A stretch of 35,150 nt of DNA, taken from assembly GCA_964399625.1 (NCBI GenBank), contig CAYNSB010000040.1, positions 1 to 35,150 on the forward strand, read 5' to 3'. The notes beneath the pieces were generated by a model that saw nothing but the letters and a program-made list of their open reading frames with translations, searched no databases and was not told the DNA's origin. Numbering within the stretch: position 1 is the first letter of the stretch; every line of letters begins with the position of its first letter. The stretch comes from CAYNSB01 sp964399625 (GTDB lineage Bacteria; Planctomycetota; Phycisphaerae; Phycisphaerales; UBA1924). The position numbers and the translations under genes are program-made. Shown in pieces: positions 7,612-16,342 of the stretch.

Positions 7612-8048
7612 GCGGCACCTCCGGAGGGCGGGACGCGCGCTGCGGTGATGAGCCCGAGCTTGTGAGCCTCATCCCACGCGGCGTCGATCTTGGCCTGGGC
7701 CTCGGCGGCTTTCTGCTGCGCGGAAACGGCGGCATTCTTCGAGAACAGACGGGTGATGAGCGCCGCGATTGGCGTGCCGACGCCCAACGTTCCCAGCGCC
7801 CCGATCAACCAACCGGCGTTGTCGGTCACGAACCCCCTCACGCTGTCGAACGCGCTTGAGGCGTCGCCCTTGAGGCTCGTGTACCCGGCAGAACGCTCCG
7901 TCCTTCGCGTGCCGTCCGGCCCCGTCTCGGTCGTGTGCTTGTAGTTCGCCGTCGTGCACCCGGGCGGTCCCGTCACCGCCAGCAGCATGAACGCTACCAG
8001 CGCGTCCAGCCGTGCCCAGCGGAACGCCCGAGTATTGAAATTGCGCAT
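7608..8048 (-). CDS. Membrane-associated protein, possible lysis protein or lipoprotein
   Basis: A 146-residue protein with an N-terminal hydrophobic segment (~15-28) ending in PPGC at Cys31, a poor lipobox, and a second hydrophobic segment at ~78-98 (GWLIGALGTLGVGTPIAALITRLF), followed by an Ala-rich charged helix. Two membrane segments, small size and the position before spike and coiled-coil membrane genes would suit a holin-like or lipoprotein role, but no family is recognised. It opens a transcription block: the GCGACAGG leader lies 29 nt upstream, and its SD (AGGGG) sits in a leader hairpin. Confidence 0.65.
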   Translation of the reverse strand: MRNFNTRAFRWARLDALVAFMLLAVTGPPGCTTANYKHTTETGPDGTRRTERSAGYTSLKGDASSAFDSVRGFVTDNAGWLIGALGTLGVGTPIAALITRLFSKNAAVSAQQKAAEAQAKIDAAWDEAHKLGLITAARVPPSGGAA

Positions 8049-8092
8049 GGCGCGAGACCCCTTGGGGGGCCTGTCGCGGCGTCCTCAGTGTA
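8049..8092 (-). promoter_or_regulatory. GCGACAGG leader upstream of the 7608-8048 gene
   Basis: On the minus strand a -10-like TACACT (8092-8087) precedes GCGACAGG (8077-8070) by 9 nt. CCCC and GGGG arms (8069-8066 with 8061-8058) then form a hairpin that includes the SD, 9 nt before the ATG. This is one of five such leaders in the window. No good -35 was found. Confidence 0.5.
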
Positions 8093-8116
8093 GCCCGCTC
8101 TTGTTCGACTCGGGAG

Positions 8117-8923
8117 TCACTTGGCGGAGCGTAACGACGACCACTTGGCGCGTCCGTTCTCGTCAAACAAAATCAGCGTTGACTCTGGGTGCGCGGTCGT
8201 TGCCCCATCTGCGTCCGTGCTCTTGCTGCTGCCAAGGCTTGCGCGAATGGTTCCTTTGGCGTCATACAACCGGAGGCACGCTCCCTCTGAGGCTACTAAC
8301 GACGCGACGGGTCGAAACTGGTCTGCGGCGTATAGCTCAACGCCTGGCATGTTGTTGGTGCTCTGGAGAGCGACCTTGCCTGCCCCGGAACTGCCAGTGA
8401 CTTCGATGTTGTTTACGAATGCGTCGAGCTCATCCAGCTTTTTGACGCTCATTCGTATACCCGCTCCGCGATCGTGTGTGTCCGTCATTAGCATCAATGC
8501 ACCGATCTTCTTGGTTGCGCTGCTCAAGACCGCGTACTGCCGATCCTGAGAATACAGCGACAAACCAGCCCCTCCAACGTCGGTGTGGGACAGGTGCACC
8601 ATGTTGTCGTTTCGGGAATCTGCGAACGACAGAGACGAGAACGCGCTGTTCCCTCCAATGTCGATTCGCTTGTGACCACCTTCATCGATCCACTCAATGG
8701 ACGATACGTCACCGTCGCCCACGCGCGCGACGATCCGCTCCTTGCCGCTCGCGTCCACCACCGCGAGCCGGCGCGTCTTGATCTCATCCGCGACATCGTT
8801 CCGTGCCCCCAGCCCCATCAGCACTGCGGCGCCCAGCGCTAGCAGGGCCCCGACCGTCGCGGCACGCTGCCGACGAAGCGACCGCTCCAGCGCGGAGACC
8901 CGCACGCTCAGTTCATGGTCCAT
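8117..8923 (-). CDS. Membrane-anchored beta-repeat protein
   Basis: A 268-residue protein. The ATG at 8923 has AGGAAG 7 nt upstream; a GTG at 8941 sits directly after the previous stop and has no SD. The N-terminus has a short amphipathic helix, then a membrane helix at ~22-40. The rest is built from recurring strand-turn units of the type LAVVDASGKERIVARVG, LRLYDAKGTIRASLG and LILFDENGRAKWS. These resemble the repeat in a family of bacterial proteins with DxxGxxRxxL units, known to me only as uncharacterised. It may be a phage-coded cell-envelope protein. It is the last gene of the ejection block. Confidence 0.7.
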   Translation of the reverse strand: MDHELSVRVSALERSLRRQRAATVGALLALGAAVLMGLGARNDVADEIKTRRLAVVDASGKERIVARVGDGDVSSIEWIDEGGHKRIDIGGNSAFSSLSFADSRNDNMVHLSHTDVGGAGLSLYSQDRQYAVLSSATKKIGALMLMTDTHDRGAGIRMSVKKLDELDAFVNNIEVTGSSGAGKVALQSTNNMPGVELYAADQFRPVASLVASEGACLRLYDAKGTIRASLGSSKSTDADGATTAHPESTLILFDENGRAKWSSLRSAK

Positions 8924-8941
8924 GATGTGGCTTCCTGGCAC

Positions 8942-11900
8942 CTACTCGCTCGAGCCCAGCAATGGGGCGGGGTTCTTCGGAACCGCGCGATACACGCGCT
9001 TGCCGAGCTGGTAGGGTGCTCCCAACGGTATACCGAGCAGGTCAGCGCCGGTCAATGCTGCTTTCTCTGCGGCGGACCGCAAGCGCGTTTTCAGACGTTC
9101 CTGTTCATCGAAGGTTCGGTCCTTGGTCGCAAGTTCCGCCGCGATTTGCAGGTCCGATGTTGCCCTGAGGAGCGATACAGCGTTCTCCGTGAGTGGGTTA
9201 CGTCCAGCCAGTGATTCGTAGTTTGTCTTTCGTCCCGTCATTCCTCGGTACGTCTCGAACGCCACGCCGACAAAAAAATCAGCGAGCGGCACGAATCCAA
9301 CCGAGTTCTTCGCGAGGTTGAGCGTGAACGCTTCCGCCGCGCTGTTCTCAAGGCTCGCCCGCTTCTTCTGCTCTGCGTAGGTTGGGTCGTCTCCGAACAT
9401 GGCGCGTGCGGCCTGGGTGAGACCCACGCCCATCGCGGTCGTGACCGCCGCCGCCCACGCGTTGTTGATTGTGATCGCGGCGATCCGCCGAACCTGCGTC
9501 GCCCGGTCTTGGCCCACAAGCAAGTTCAGGTCCTTGGACGCGTCGGACATGAACATGAAGAGCGTGGAGTACGCGGTCCCGCGATGGCGTGCGGCGGCGT
9601 CGGCCATGTCCAGAACGCTGCTGGTCGCGTTGGTGCGCCGGATCGCGAACTCCGCCTCACGCGCCGCAAAGTCCCGGAGGGCTTGGCCGGACAGACCACG
9701 CTGCTCGCCCTCGTAGAGCTTGGCGGCGATCGCCGATCGGGCCGCGATCTGGTCGAACCAGTTGAGCAACCGAACCCGTTCCACAAGGTTGTCGATGGAC
9801 TTGATCGCCGCGGCGGGTCGTCCTGTCGCGGAACGCTTGACGAACTCCCCGATCTCCTGCGGAGTCGTGAGCGTGCCCAGAAGGTTGCTGGGGTTGTCAA
9901 ACCCTGGCGCGAACCGTCTCCAGCTGCCGTCTTCGTACCGATCGCGGAAGTACCCGGAGGAGCGCATCACCTCCGCCACCTCTGGGGACTTGAACGCTGC
10001 AAGGCTGCTTGCCGCAATGCTGCGCGCATCGACCACAGTGGACAATTTGGGGATGCCGCCCAGCTGCTTGAACATCACGGATGGACTCAGGAGGAGTTTG
10101 GCCTGGCTGTAGTGCGATTTCACCCATTGCAACACCGCCTCTCCTGGCGTGGTCGCGCGGGCGTCGAGCTGCTTGGCGCGGTCGATCGTGCGGTCGATCT
10201 GCTCCACCAGCTTCGCGCCCATCTTGCCCGCGATCGCCTGCTTGATGTCGCGGTCCGCGAACACCCTTTGCGCGTCGTGGATGGGGTCCAGGAAGTGGGT
10301 GACCAGCGCGGACTTCTCGCTCTGGCGCCGCACGTCCATCGCAAAGTCGCCGATGATGTACGGGCGATTCGCCGCCTTCACGCGCGTCTTGAGGAACCCC
10401 ATGCTTTGCAGCTGCTGCTGCGCGTACTGCGTCGCCGTCATGTTGGGCAGCGGATCAGCGTCCACCCGGTCGCGGCGCGTGGGGTAATAGTTCTCCACGG
10501 CCTCGGGCTCGTAGCCCCGGAAGTCCCGCACCGCCTTGAAGAGCGGCTTGCGGATGTTCTCCTCCGCGTAGGCCCTCCATTGGTCGACGATCCGGCGGAG
10601 GGGCTCGGGGATGCTGCGCTCGAGGGTCGCGATGTCGGACGCGGAAAGCCATGTGGTGCGCCCCAGCGTCGCCCGCTCCCACTCGATGGGCGCGCCCTTG
10701 AGGATCTGCTGGCGGGCGTTGGCGTCCGTGATGGTGCCATAGAGCGCCGCGAGTTCCATCGGGGTCGCGGTGATCTTGCCCGCGTCGGGAAGGTCGATCG
10801 TGGTCCGCGTCGCGTCCTTGCCGGCGGTGTGCTGGGAGAGCGCGATCGTCTCGCGCCGGCCCAGCGGATACCCGTTGTCCGCCATGATCTTGGCGAAGGC
10901 GTCGCGGTCGCGGAAGGTCTGCGCGTGCTTGCGGGTCTCCGCCGCCCACAGGTTCTCGGAAAGCAGCTTCTGGGCCTCGGGGCTTCCCAGCAGAGCCCCC
11001 AGTCCGTCGTTGTTGAGGAGGGCGTTCCGCCCGCGCTTGACGAGCGAAACCTCTGGGTTTGTCTCGAGCCCGCCCCGCACCTTGGCGTCCGGGTGGTTTG
11101 CCACGCCATCGATGATCGCCTGGCGGACCCGTTCGGTCCGCATCGCCCGATCCCCGATCATCACCTGCTTGTCCTTGGTGGCGCGGTGCCGGATCTCGGT
11201 CAGCTCGTTGACCAGCTCCGTCGCCCGGTCCGCCGCCGCGCGCAGGGCCTGGGTCTTGATCCTAAACTCCGCGCCCGCGATCTCGGTCGCGCTCTGGCCC
11301 TTGAGGCGTGCCTGGGCGTCCATGACCCCCAGCGCCGCCTTCATCTCGGCTGTGTCACGCAGTCCACGCAGTTCGGCGTTGATCGCCCGGGCCCGCTCGC
11401 GGGCTTCGGCGGGAAGCGTGGCGGTCGCGCGGAAGGTGGAGGTGGTGAGCCCACGATCGAGGGTGGTGCGCAGGTCGTAGACCGCGAGCTCCCGGTGGGC
11501 TTGCATCAGGGCCCGCTGAGCCCCCTTCACGTCCGTGATGTTCGCGATCGCGTTGAGGAGCTTGCCGCGCACGAAGATCGGGAGGTTCTCGATCGCGTAG
11601 CGCTTCATGCTGTCGCGGAAGCCCTCGCTGATCGCGGCGTCGGTCCGCATCCCCTCCATCTTGTCGAGGAGGGCGTCGATCCGCTCCTGAGCCTTCGTGA
11701 GCCCCGCCCGCTTGCCCTCGTAGAACGCGGCGTTCGCGGCCTTCTGCTCGGCCTTGTACCGCTGCACCAGCGCCTCGGACTCGGTGATGGTGGGGGCCTC
11801 GTTGGCATCCACTCCCGTGATGCGCCGGACACGCCCCTTGAGGGTTTCGGGCGGTCCGGACTCGGCGAGCGCCTTGCCCTCCTCGAGCCCCGCCTTGCGA

Positions 11901-14107
11901 CCGGCGCGGAACCCCGATTCGGACGCGCGCTCCGCCGCCTTCATCTGCCCGGCCAGCGCCTGGGACGGTGTGAGCGTTGCGGCTTCATCCGTGACCTGGC
12001 CTGTCGCCCGGCGCACGCGTGCCTTGATGGGCTCGACCGGAGCCGACTGAGCCTGATGGATTTCGGAGAGAACGCGCTCGATGGCATCACTGTTGAGCAC
12101 TCCCAGCCGTGACCGTGGGGCGGCGGGCTCCATGGGCACCAGCTGCCTTTCGCGGACCAGCGTGTCGCGGGAAAGCGGGATCGCGGCGTCGGTCGGGACC
12201 GTGACGCGCATCTGTTGACCGAGGTCCAGCGCGTCGGGTGTCTCGAGCGCGAGCGTGATGTGCTCGCGGTCCGTGAAGGGGTCGGACTCGCGGCGCTCAA
12301 CCCGCCCCTCCCAGCGCCCCAGCCGGAACGCGTCCCCCTCATGCAGGGATGCCGCGGGGATCTCGATGAACCCGCCGCCCGAGCTGGTGTCCTTGGACCG
12401 GGCCTCCTGGTCCAGAACGGCGTACAGGCGTGCCTGGTCGGGCAGGTCCCGCGCCTCGCCCCGCACGATCCCGTCGATCACCTCGGAGACGGACGCACGC
12501 CCCACCCTGCCCTTGTGCCCGGGGTTGAGGACGTAGTCCGGCACGCCTAGGTCCTGCAGGCGCGCGCGGGCCTCGGCGCCAGGCAGTTCGTGCACGCCGC
12601 GGTCGAGCTTGGCGAGCGTCACCTCCTCGGGTGTGCCCTCCTGGCGCATGCGGCGGAGGATCCCCCGCGCAAACCCGCTCACCTCCTCGGGGTTGAGCTT
12701 GGAGCCGATCTCCTCGATGGTGTCCTTGGCGAGCTGGGTGAGGCCCTGGCCCGCCCGCACGCCCAGCTTCGCGGCCCGGGAGGCAACGATCACCGACGCA
12801 TCGACGATGTCCTGGGGCAGGGTGGTGGCGCCCGCCTCTCGGCTGCGGGGGATCGCGGCCCGCTCCTTGAGGCGCTGCAGCGCCGCCTGCTCGGCGGTGT
12901 CGAAGAGCCGGAAGACCCGATCGCCGGTCGTGGGCGCGGGAGGTCCCTGGACTTCCGGGGTCGCGGTCTGTGGCGTGACGCTTGGGGCTGCCGGCGCCTC
13001 GCGCGCGATGCTTGGCTGGTCGGCGGTCGGCACGCCCGGAACGGGCTCCTGAGGTGGTGTTTCGGACCGTAAACCACCATCCGACACAGGTTTACCGGTT
13101 CGCCCCGATTGGGCGATCCGGCTGGCGATCGCGCTGCCCGCCTGGTGGGCCCCCGCGAGCACGCCGAACGTGGCTCCGCCCTCCGCTGCCGACTTGCCGA
13201 CCGAGGACCAGTCGATGTCCTTGCGGGCGCCCGCGTTGATCTCCTGCCCCTGCTGGGCGAGGTCTTGGGCGGCGGACTGGAACGAGCCCGCGCCCACCGA
13301 TTCGGCGATCTTCTTCGCCAGCGCCTTGGCGCCGGTCTTGGCGATGCTCTGGGTCGCGGCGCCGGTGCCCAGGAAGGTGCCCAGCGCCGCGATCGCGCCC
13401 GGGGCGATCGATCGGTCGGCGGCGATGTCGGCGGCGTCGGCCTCGGGAACACCCTGCGCGATGAGCTGGTCCTTGATGGCGTGCCCCGACTCCCCGTACC
13501 CCGTGAGCCCCGCCATTGCACCGCCCGCCGCAAGCCCCACCGGGCCCGCTCCCGCCGCCGCGATGTACGGGATGGCCCCGCCCACCGTGCGGGCCACGGC
13601 GTGCGCCGCGCGGCTGGCGAGGCTGGCGTCGGGGGAGGATGGGAGCACCGCCTGACGTTCCATCTCGCGCTCGAAGTGGGCCTGCGCACCCAGCCCGCCC
13701 CCGTGCGTGTCGCCGGCGGAGCGGAGGGCCTGCGTCACGCCCAGTTCCATGGCGGGGATGCTGCGCCGGATCGCCGCGGGGATCTCGCCGATGATCGTGT
13801 GGCGGCGTGGGTCGGGCGCGCTCGAGATCGAGTCTTGGAGGGGCTCCGTGCCCGCCTCTTCGATTCCCCGCTCTGCGTCCTGGGGCGGGCCCATGCGGGC
13901 GGCGTCCGCGGCGTCCTGGGCGCGCTGCTGGCGTTCCGCGAAGACGGGATCGGCGCGCAACTTCGCCTCCGCTTCGGCGGGCAGGGTGAAGGACGGGCGG
14001 GATGGCCCAAGGTTGGCATCGAGGAACGAATCGATGTCGAAGCTCTGTGGTCGCTCCTTCGGTGCGCCCAACTTCTGATCAAGGAACGTGTCGAGGTCGA
14101 AGGGCAC
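8942..14107 (-). CDS. Giant ejection/polyvalent internal virion protein
   Basis: A 1721-residue protein starting at GTG with GGGGGTGA upstream, 3 nt after the previous stop. It opens with two copies of a short motif, FDLDTFLDQKLG (3-14) and FDIDSFLDANLG (23-34). Residues ~165-325 are Gly/Ala-rich and hydrophobic, suited to membrane passage. The middle is mostly charged helix. Near the C-terminus (~1480-1535) is a region with NATSSVLDMADAAARHRGTAY and MFMSDASKDLNLL, which resembles the large polyvalent protein-associated domains of phage proteins. A hydrophobic helix follows at ~1542-1572. By size and place it matches the largest ejected core protein of T7-like phages (gp16). No transglycosylase motif was recognised. 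Confidence 0.75.
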   Translation of the reverse strand: MPFDLDTFLDQKLGAPKERPQSFDIDSFLDANLGPSRPSFTLPAEAEAKLRADPVFAERQQRAQDAADAARMGPPQDAERGIEEAGTEPLQDSISSAPDPRRHTIIGEIPAAIRRSIPAMELGVTQALRSAGDTHGGGLGAQAHFEREMERQAVLPSSPDASLASRAAHAVARTVGGAIPYIAAAGAGPVGLAAGGAMAGLTGYGESGHAIKDQLIAQGVPEADAADIAADRSIAPGAIAALGTFLGTGAATQSIAKTGAKALAKKIAESVGAGSFQSAAQDLAQQGQEINAGARKDIDWSSVGKSAAEGGATFGVLAGAHQAGSAIASRIAQSGRTGKPVSDGGLRSETPPQEPVPGVPTADQPSIAREAPAAPSVTPQTATPEVQGPPAPTTGDRVFRLFDTAEQAALQRLKERAAIPRSREAGATTLPQDIVDASVIVASRAAKLGVRAGQGLTQLAKDTIEEIGSKLNPEEVSGFARGILRRMRQEGTPEEVTLAKLDRGVHELPGAEARARLQDLGVPDYVLNPGHKGRVGRASVSEVIDGIVRGEARDLPDQARLYAVLDQEARSKDTSSGGGFIEIPAASLHEGDAFRLGRWEGRVERRESDPFTDREHITLALETPDALDLGQQMRVTVPTDAAIPLSRDTLVRERQLVPMEPAAPRSRLGVLNSDAIERVLSEIHQAQSAPVEPIKARVRRATGQVTDEAATLTPSQALAGQMKAAERASESGFRAGRKAGLEEGKALAESGPPETLKGRVRRITGVDANEAPTITESEALVQRYKAEQKAANAAFYEGKRAGLTKAQERIDALLDKMEGMRTDAAISEGFRDSMKRYAIENLPIFVRGKLLNAIANITDVKGAQRALMQAHRELAVYDLRTTLDRGLTTSTFRATATLPAEARERARAINAELRGLRDTAEMKAALGVMDAQARLKGQSATEIAGAEFRIKTQALRAAADRATELVNELTEIRHRATKDKQVMIGDRAMRTERVRQAIIDGVANHPDAKVRGGLETNPEVSLVKRGRNALLNNDGLGALLGSPEAQKLLSENLWAAETRKHAQTFRDRDAFAKIMADNGYPLGRRETIALSQHTAGKDATRTTIDLPDAGKITATPMELAALYGTITDANARQQILKGAPIEWERATLGRTTWLSASDIATLERSIPEPLRRIVDQWRAYAEENIRKPLFKAVRDFRGYEPEAVENYYPTRRDRVDADPLPNMTATQYAQQQLQSMGFLKTRVKAANRPYIIGDFAMDVRRQSEKSALVTHFLDPIHDAQRVFADRDIKQAIAGKMGAKLVEQIDRTIDRAKQLDARATTPGEAVLQWVKSHYSQAKLLLSPSVMFKQLGGIPKLSTVVDARSIAASSLAAFKSPEVAEVMRSSGYFRDRYEDGSWRRFAPGFDNPSNLLGTLTTPQEIGEFVKRSATGRPAAAIKSIDNLVERVRLLNWFDQIAARSAIAAKLYEGEQRGLSGQALRDFAAREAEFAIRRTNATSSVLDMADAAARHRGTAYSTLFMFMSDASKDLNLLVGQDRATQVRRIAAITINNAWAAAVTTAMGVGLTQAARAMFGDDPTYAEQKKRASLENSAAEAFTLNLAKNSVGFVPLADFFVGVAFETYRGMTGRKTNYESLAGRNPLTENAVSLLRATSDLQIAAELATKDRTFDEQERLKTRLRSAAEKAALTGADLLGIPLGAPYQLGKRVYRAVPKNPAPLLGSSE

Positions 14108-14110
14108 TCA

Positions 14111-14617
14111 TCACCCCCGAAGGTGCATCGCGAGGCGCACGCTCTTGGACTGGCTGGGGTTGCGAACGTCGATCTTGCTCACCATCCCGCGCCCGGGCGT
14201 TCCCGTCGCGGCCCACGGGTCGGACACCAGTTGGGCGGCGGTGCCGTTGACGATGACGTTGGTGAGCGGGACGTGCGTGGGGAACTTGCTGCTGATCAGC
14301 ATCGGTACGACCGCCACGCGCGTGTTGGCGGGCGTGCCGTCCACGTTGGCGTCCTCCACCTTCACGCGGAGATCGAGGTCGTTGCCCCCGTTGTCCGTGA
14401 TGGCGATGAGGCAGAACTGACCGCCCGTGGGGCTGGTGCGCGCGTCGTAGAGCGTCAGGGTTGCGCCCGGCGCGAGCGTGAACTCCTCCGCGATGTCGGG
14501 TCCATCGGTGGTGTTGGTGGTCGTGAAGTCGCCCGAGGGCTCGTATCCGCCGCGGTCCTCGGTCTTGCCCGATCGGAGGAGGTTGTAGAACCATCCCGTC
14601 CTGATGCGTGCGCCCAT
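14111..14617 (-). CDS. Hypothetical virion-region protein, beta-rich
   Basis: A 168-residue protein with a clear SD (GGAGGT, ~9 nt). The sequence alternates polar and hydrophobic residues in beta fashion (EEFTLAPGATLTLYDAR, FCLIAITDNGGNDLDLRVKVEDA), suggesting a beta-sandwich. It directly precedes the giant ejection-protein gene (3-nt gap) and begins only 71 bp from the divergent plus-strand gene. A structural or assembly role is inferred from location. No family was recognised. Confidence 0.7.
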   Translation of the reverse strand: MGARIRTGWFYNLLRSGKTEDRGGYEPSGDFTTTNTTDGPDIAEEFTLAPGATLTLYDARTSPTGGQFCLIAITDNGGNDLDLRVKVEDANVDGTPANTRVAVVPMLISSKFPTHVPLTNVIVNGTAAQLVSDPWAATGTPGRGMVSKIDVRNPSQSKSVRLAMHLRG

Positions 14618-14653
14618 GATTCGATAACCTCCGTGTTTGCAGTCTGTTCACGA

Positions 14654-14688
14654 TTGCCGTCGTTGGCAGATCGAATTACGATCGCTCC
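14654..14688 (+). promoter_or_regulatory. Candidate promoter for the plus-strand membrane gene
   Basis: TTGCCG (14654-14659) and TACGAT (14677-14682) are separated by exactly 17 nt, each matching 4 of 6 sigma70 consensus bases. The predicted transcription start falls at about 14689, the A of the ATG. No SD precedes the start codon, which agrees with a leaderless message. Confidence 0.45.
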
Positions 14689-15105
14689 ATGTCTCACACG
14701 AAGGACCGCACCATCCTCGTCGGTGTGCTTGGCATCGTGACGGTGATTGTGCTCTCGATCGCGTGCGGCTTCGCTGCGTCGATGTTCTTCTCCAGGTTCT
14801 TCGGTGCCATCAACGGGGCCGCGATCGGTGTGAGCTTCGTGGCGTTTGCCGCGACGTGCCTGTCGATGGCGTTCTACGCAGTCGTTGGGCGTGACTACGC
14901 CAGCTCCAACCGACTCGGTTCCTTTTTCGCCGGGTACTTGTGCGGATTGATGTACATCAGTCTCAATTCGCGACTGCATGAACTGCCACCGGGTCACGCT
15001 TGGTCGATGATCCTTCTGGCGAGCGGAATGTTCGCGATGCCCGCGGTGGCGTTGTGGTGTATTCATCGTCTTCATCTCGCCACGCGTGGTTCCAAGATCA
15101 TCTGA
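14689..15105 (+). CDS. Four-helix membrane protein, moron-like
   Basis: The only plus-strand gene in the window. It encodes 138 residues with four predicted membrane helices (about 8-33, 38-66, 76-93 and 103-127). The protein reads as genuine membrane sequence, while the opposite frame gives an Arg/His-rich shadow. It is inserted between two minus-strand virion genes, divergent from one and overlapping the end of the other by 8 bp, with its own candidate promoter and no SD. This is the layout of a moron, an extra gene expressed from a prophage, which often alters the host surface or blocks superinfection. That role is inference; no family was recognised. Confidence 0.75.
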   Translation: MSHTKDRTILVGVLGIVTVIVLSIACGFAASMFFSRFFGAINGAAIGVSFVAFAATCLSMAFYAVVGRDYASSNRLGSFFAGYLCGLMYISLNSRLHELPPGHAWSMILLASGMFAMPAVALWCIHRLHLATRGSKII

Positions 15106-16339
15106 TCCGCGCGAAACGCTCCTTCACAAGGGCCCGAAGCTCTTCCGGTGACGCGCTCGGGTTGGAACGGCGCACCTCATCGAGGATCGCCTGTGCCCTG
15201 GCTTGCTCTCCGTTCGTGCTGTCCGTTGGAGGTGGTCCCATCGGGCTTGATGGCGTGGGCCTTTGCCCCGGGCGTTGGGATGGGAATTGGACGTGCGCGG
15301 CCTCGTTCTTGAGCTTCTGAGCCTGCTCGGTGTGGTACGTCCAGACGGTTCCGTTCTGCAGTTCCAACTGCTGGTGCTTGGCCTCGGCCTGCTTGAGCAT
15401 TTCCTGCGCCTTGTCAGACTGGGCCTTGATGGCCTCCTGCCTGAGCTTCCGCAGTTCCGCACTGCTCTCGTTGATCTCCTTCTCGGCGTTGGCGGCGATG
15501 CGGTCGTGGAGCTCGGCGTCGTTGAGAAGCTGCCGTGCCTCGGCGGTCATGGCGCCCTTGTCCACCGGAGGCTTCATGGCCGACACGTCGAGCCCGCGCT
15601 TGTGGGCCCTCATCATCGTGCCCACGTCTTTCGTGATCTGGCCGCTGTTCTCAAGGTCCGTAATGAAGGCGTCGGCCTGAGAAATGTCGTCGTTCTTTGC
15701 GGCAGCCTTGTCTTGGAGCTCCTGTTGCTGCCGAGCGTATCCCATCGCGAACTCGTACAAAGGCTTGTCAATTGGAAGCTTATGAAGATTGTCAAGCCAT
15801 TCGTTGGTTAACTCTCTCCTCGCGTTCTGGTTGGTGCGAAGGCTTGGCGACATCGCGATACCTTGAAGGTTCGCGATCATGTCGTTGCGGTGATCTTCCG
15901 TTGCAAGAGCGTCGAAGTATCTGTTCTGAATGTGGGGGCTGAGGTTTGCAACGACTTCCGCAGGCAGGAGATTACGCAGACTTGGGAGCGCTTGTGGCGC
16001 GTGCCAATCAGCGCCAGGATTGGTTGTCTGTTGCCCGCCTCTGGTCAGCCATTCGGTTGCTTGAGCATCCGCGTCGCGCTGGCGATCTTGGGCCTGTGAT
16101 TCCTGCAGCAGCCTAGCCAGCGCGTCCTCGTGCTCCTGCCTGCGGAAGTCGAGGCGATCCTGGCGGTCCTGCGTGAGGAGTCTGTGGTAGTCGTCCTGCT
16201 GATCGAGCCTGCGGCGCTCGAGCCCAATCTGGGTGTCGTGCTGCAGCTGCGCCATGTACAGGCGCGCGAGGTCGGTGCCGGAGTTGAGGCCCGACGCGTA
16301 GGCCTGGGAGAACCCGGTATCGATGAGAGGGCCGGGCAT
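15098..16339 (-). CDS. Coiled-coil internal virion (ejection) protein candidate
   Basis: A 413-residue, highly charged helical protein, starting 3 nt after the previous stop with GGAAG upstream. Residues ~25-95 are Gln/Asp/Arg-rich coiled coil (RRLDQQDDYHRLLTQDRQDR), and residues ~255-350 are again helical with Lys/Glu/Gln heptads. It lies between the Gly-rich 310-residue protein and the giant 1721-residue protein, the same order as gp14-gp15-gp16 of T7-like phages, which together build the DNA ejection channel. No enzymatic motif is visible. The role rests on context. Confidence 0.65.
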   Translation of the reverse strand: MPGPLIDTGFSQAYASGLNSGTDLARLYMAQLQHDTQIGLERRRLDQQDDYHRLLTQDRQDRLDFRRQEHEDALARLLQESQAQDRQRDADAQATEWLTRGGQQTTNPGADWHAPQALPSLRNLLPAEVVANLSPHIQNRYFDALATEDHRNDMIANLQGIAMSPSLRTNQNARRELTNEWLDNLHKLPIDKPLYEFAMGYARQQQELQDKAAAKNDDISQADAFITDLENSGQITKDVGTMMRAHKRGLDVSAMKPPVDKGAMTAEARQLLNDAELHDRIAANAEKEINESSAELRKLRQEAIKAQSDKAQEMLKQAEAKHQQLELQNGTVWTYHTEQAQKLKNEAAHVQFPSQRPGQRPTPSSPMGPPPTDSTNGEQARAQAILDEVRRSNPSASPEELRALVKERFARIR

Positions 16340-16342
16340 GGG

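Noticed and set aside
9822..9830. Additional CCTGTCGCG copy
   Set aside because: It lies inside the 1721-residue gene, has no -10-like hexamer at the usual distance and no start codon downstream, so it is probably a chance coding match.
9509..12112. Long plus-strand open frame of 867 codons
   Set aside because: It is opposite the 1721-residue gene. Its translation is Arg/His/Leu-rich with no recognisable domain, a usual effect of high-GC DNA, whereas the minus frame has coherent motifs.
14455..15075. Minus-strand frame opposite the plus-strand membrane gene
   Set aside because: Arg/His-rich shadow without hydrophobic or domain structure. The plus frame encodes four clear membrane helices.
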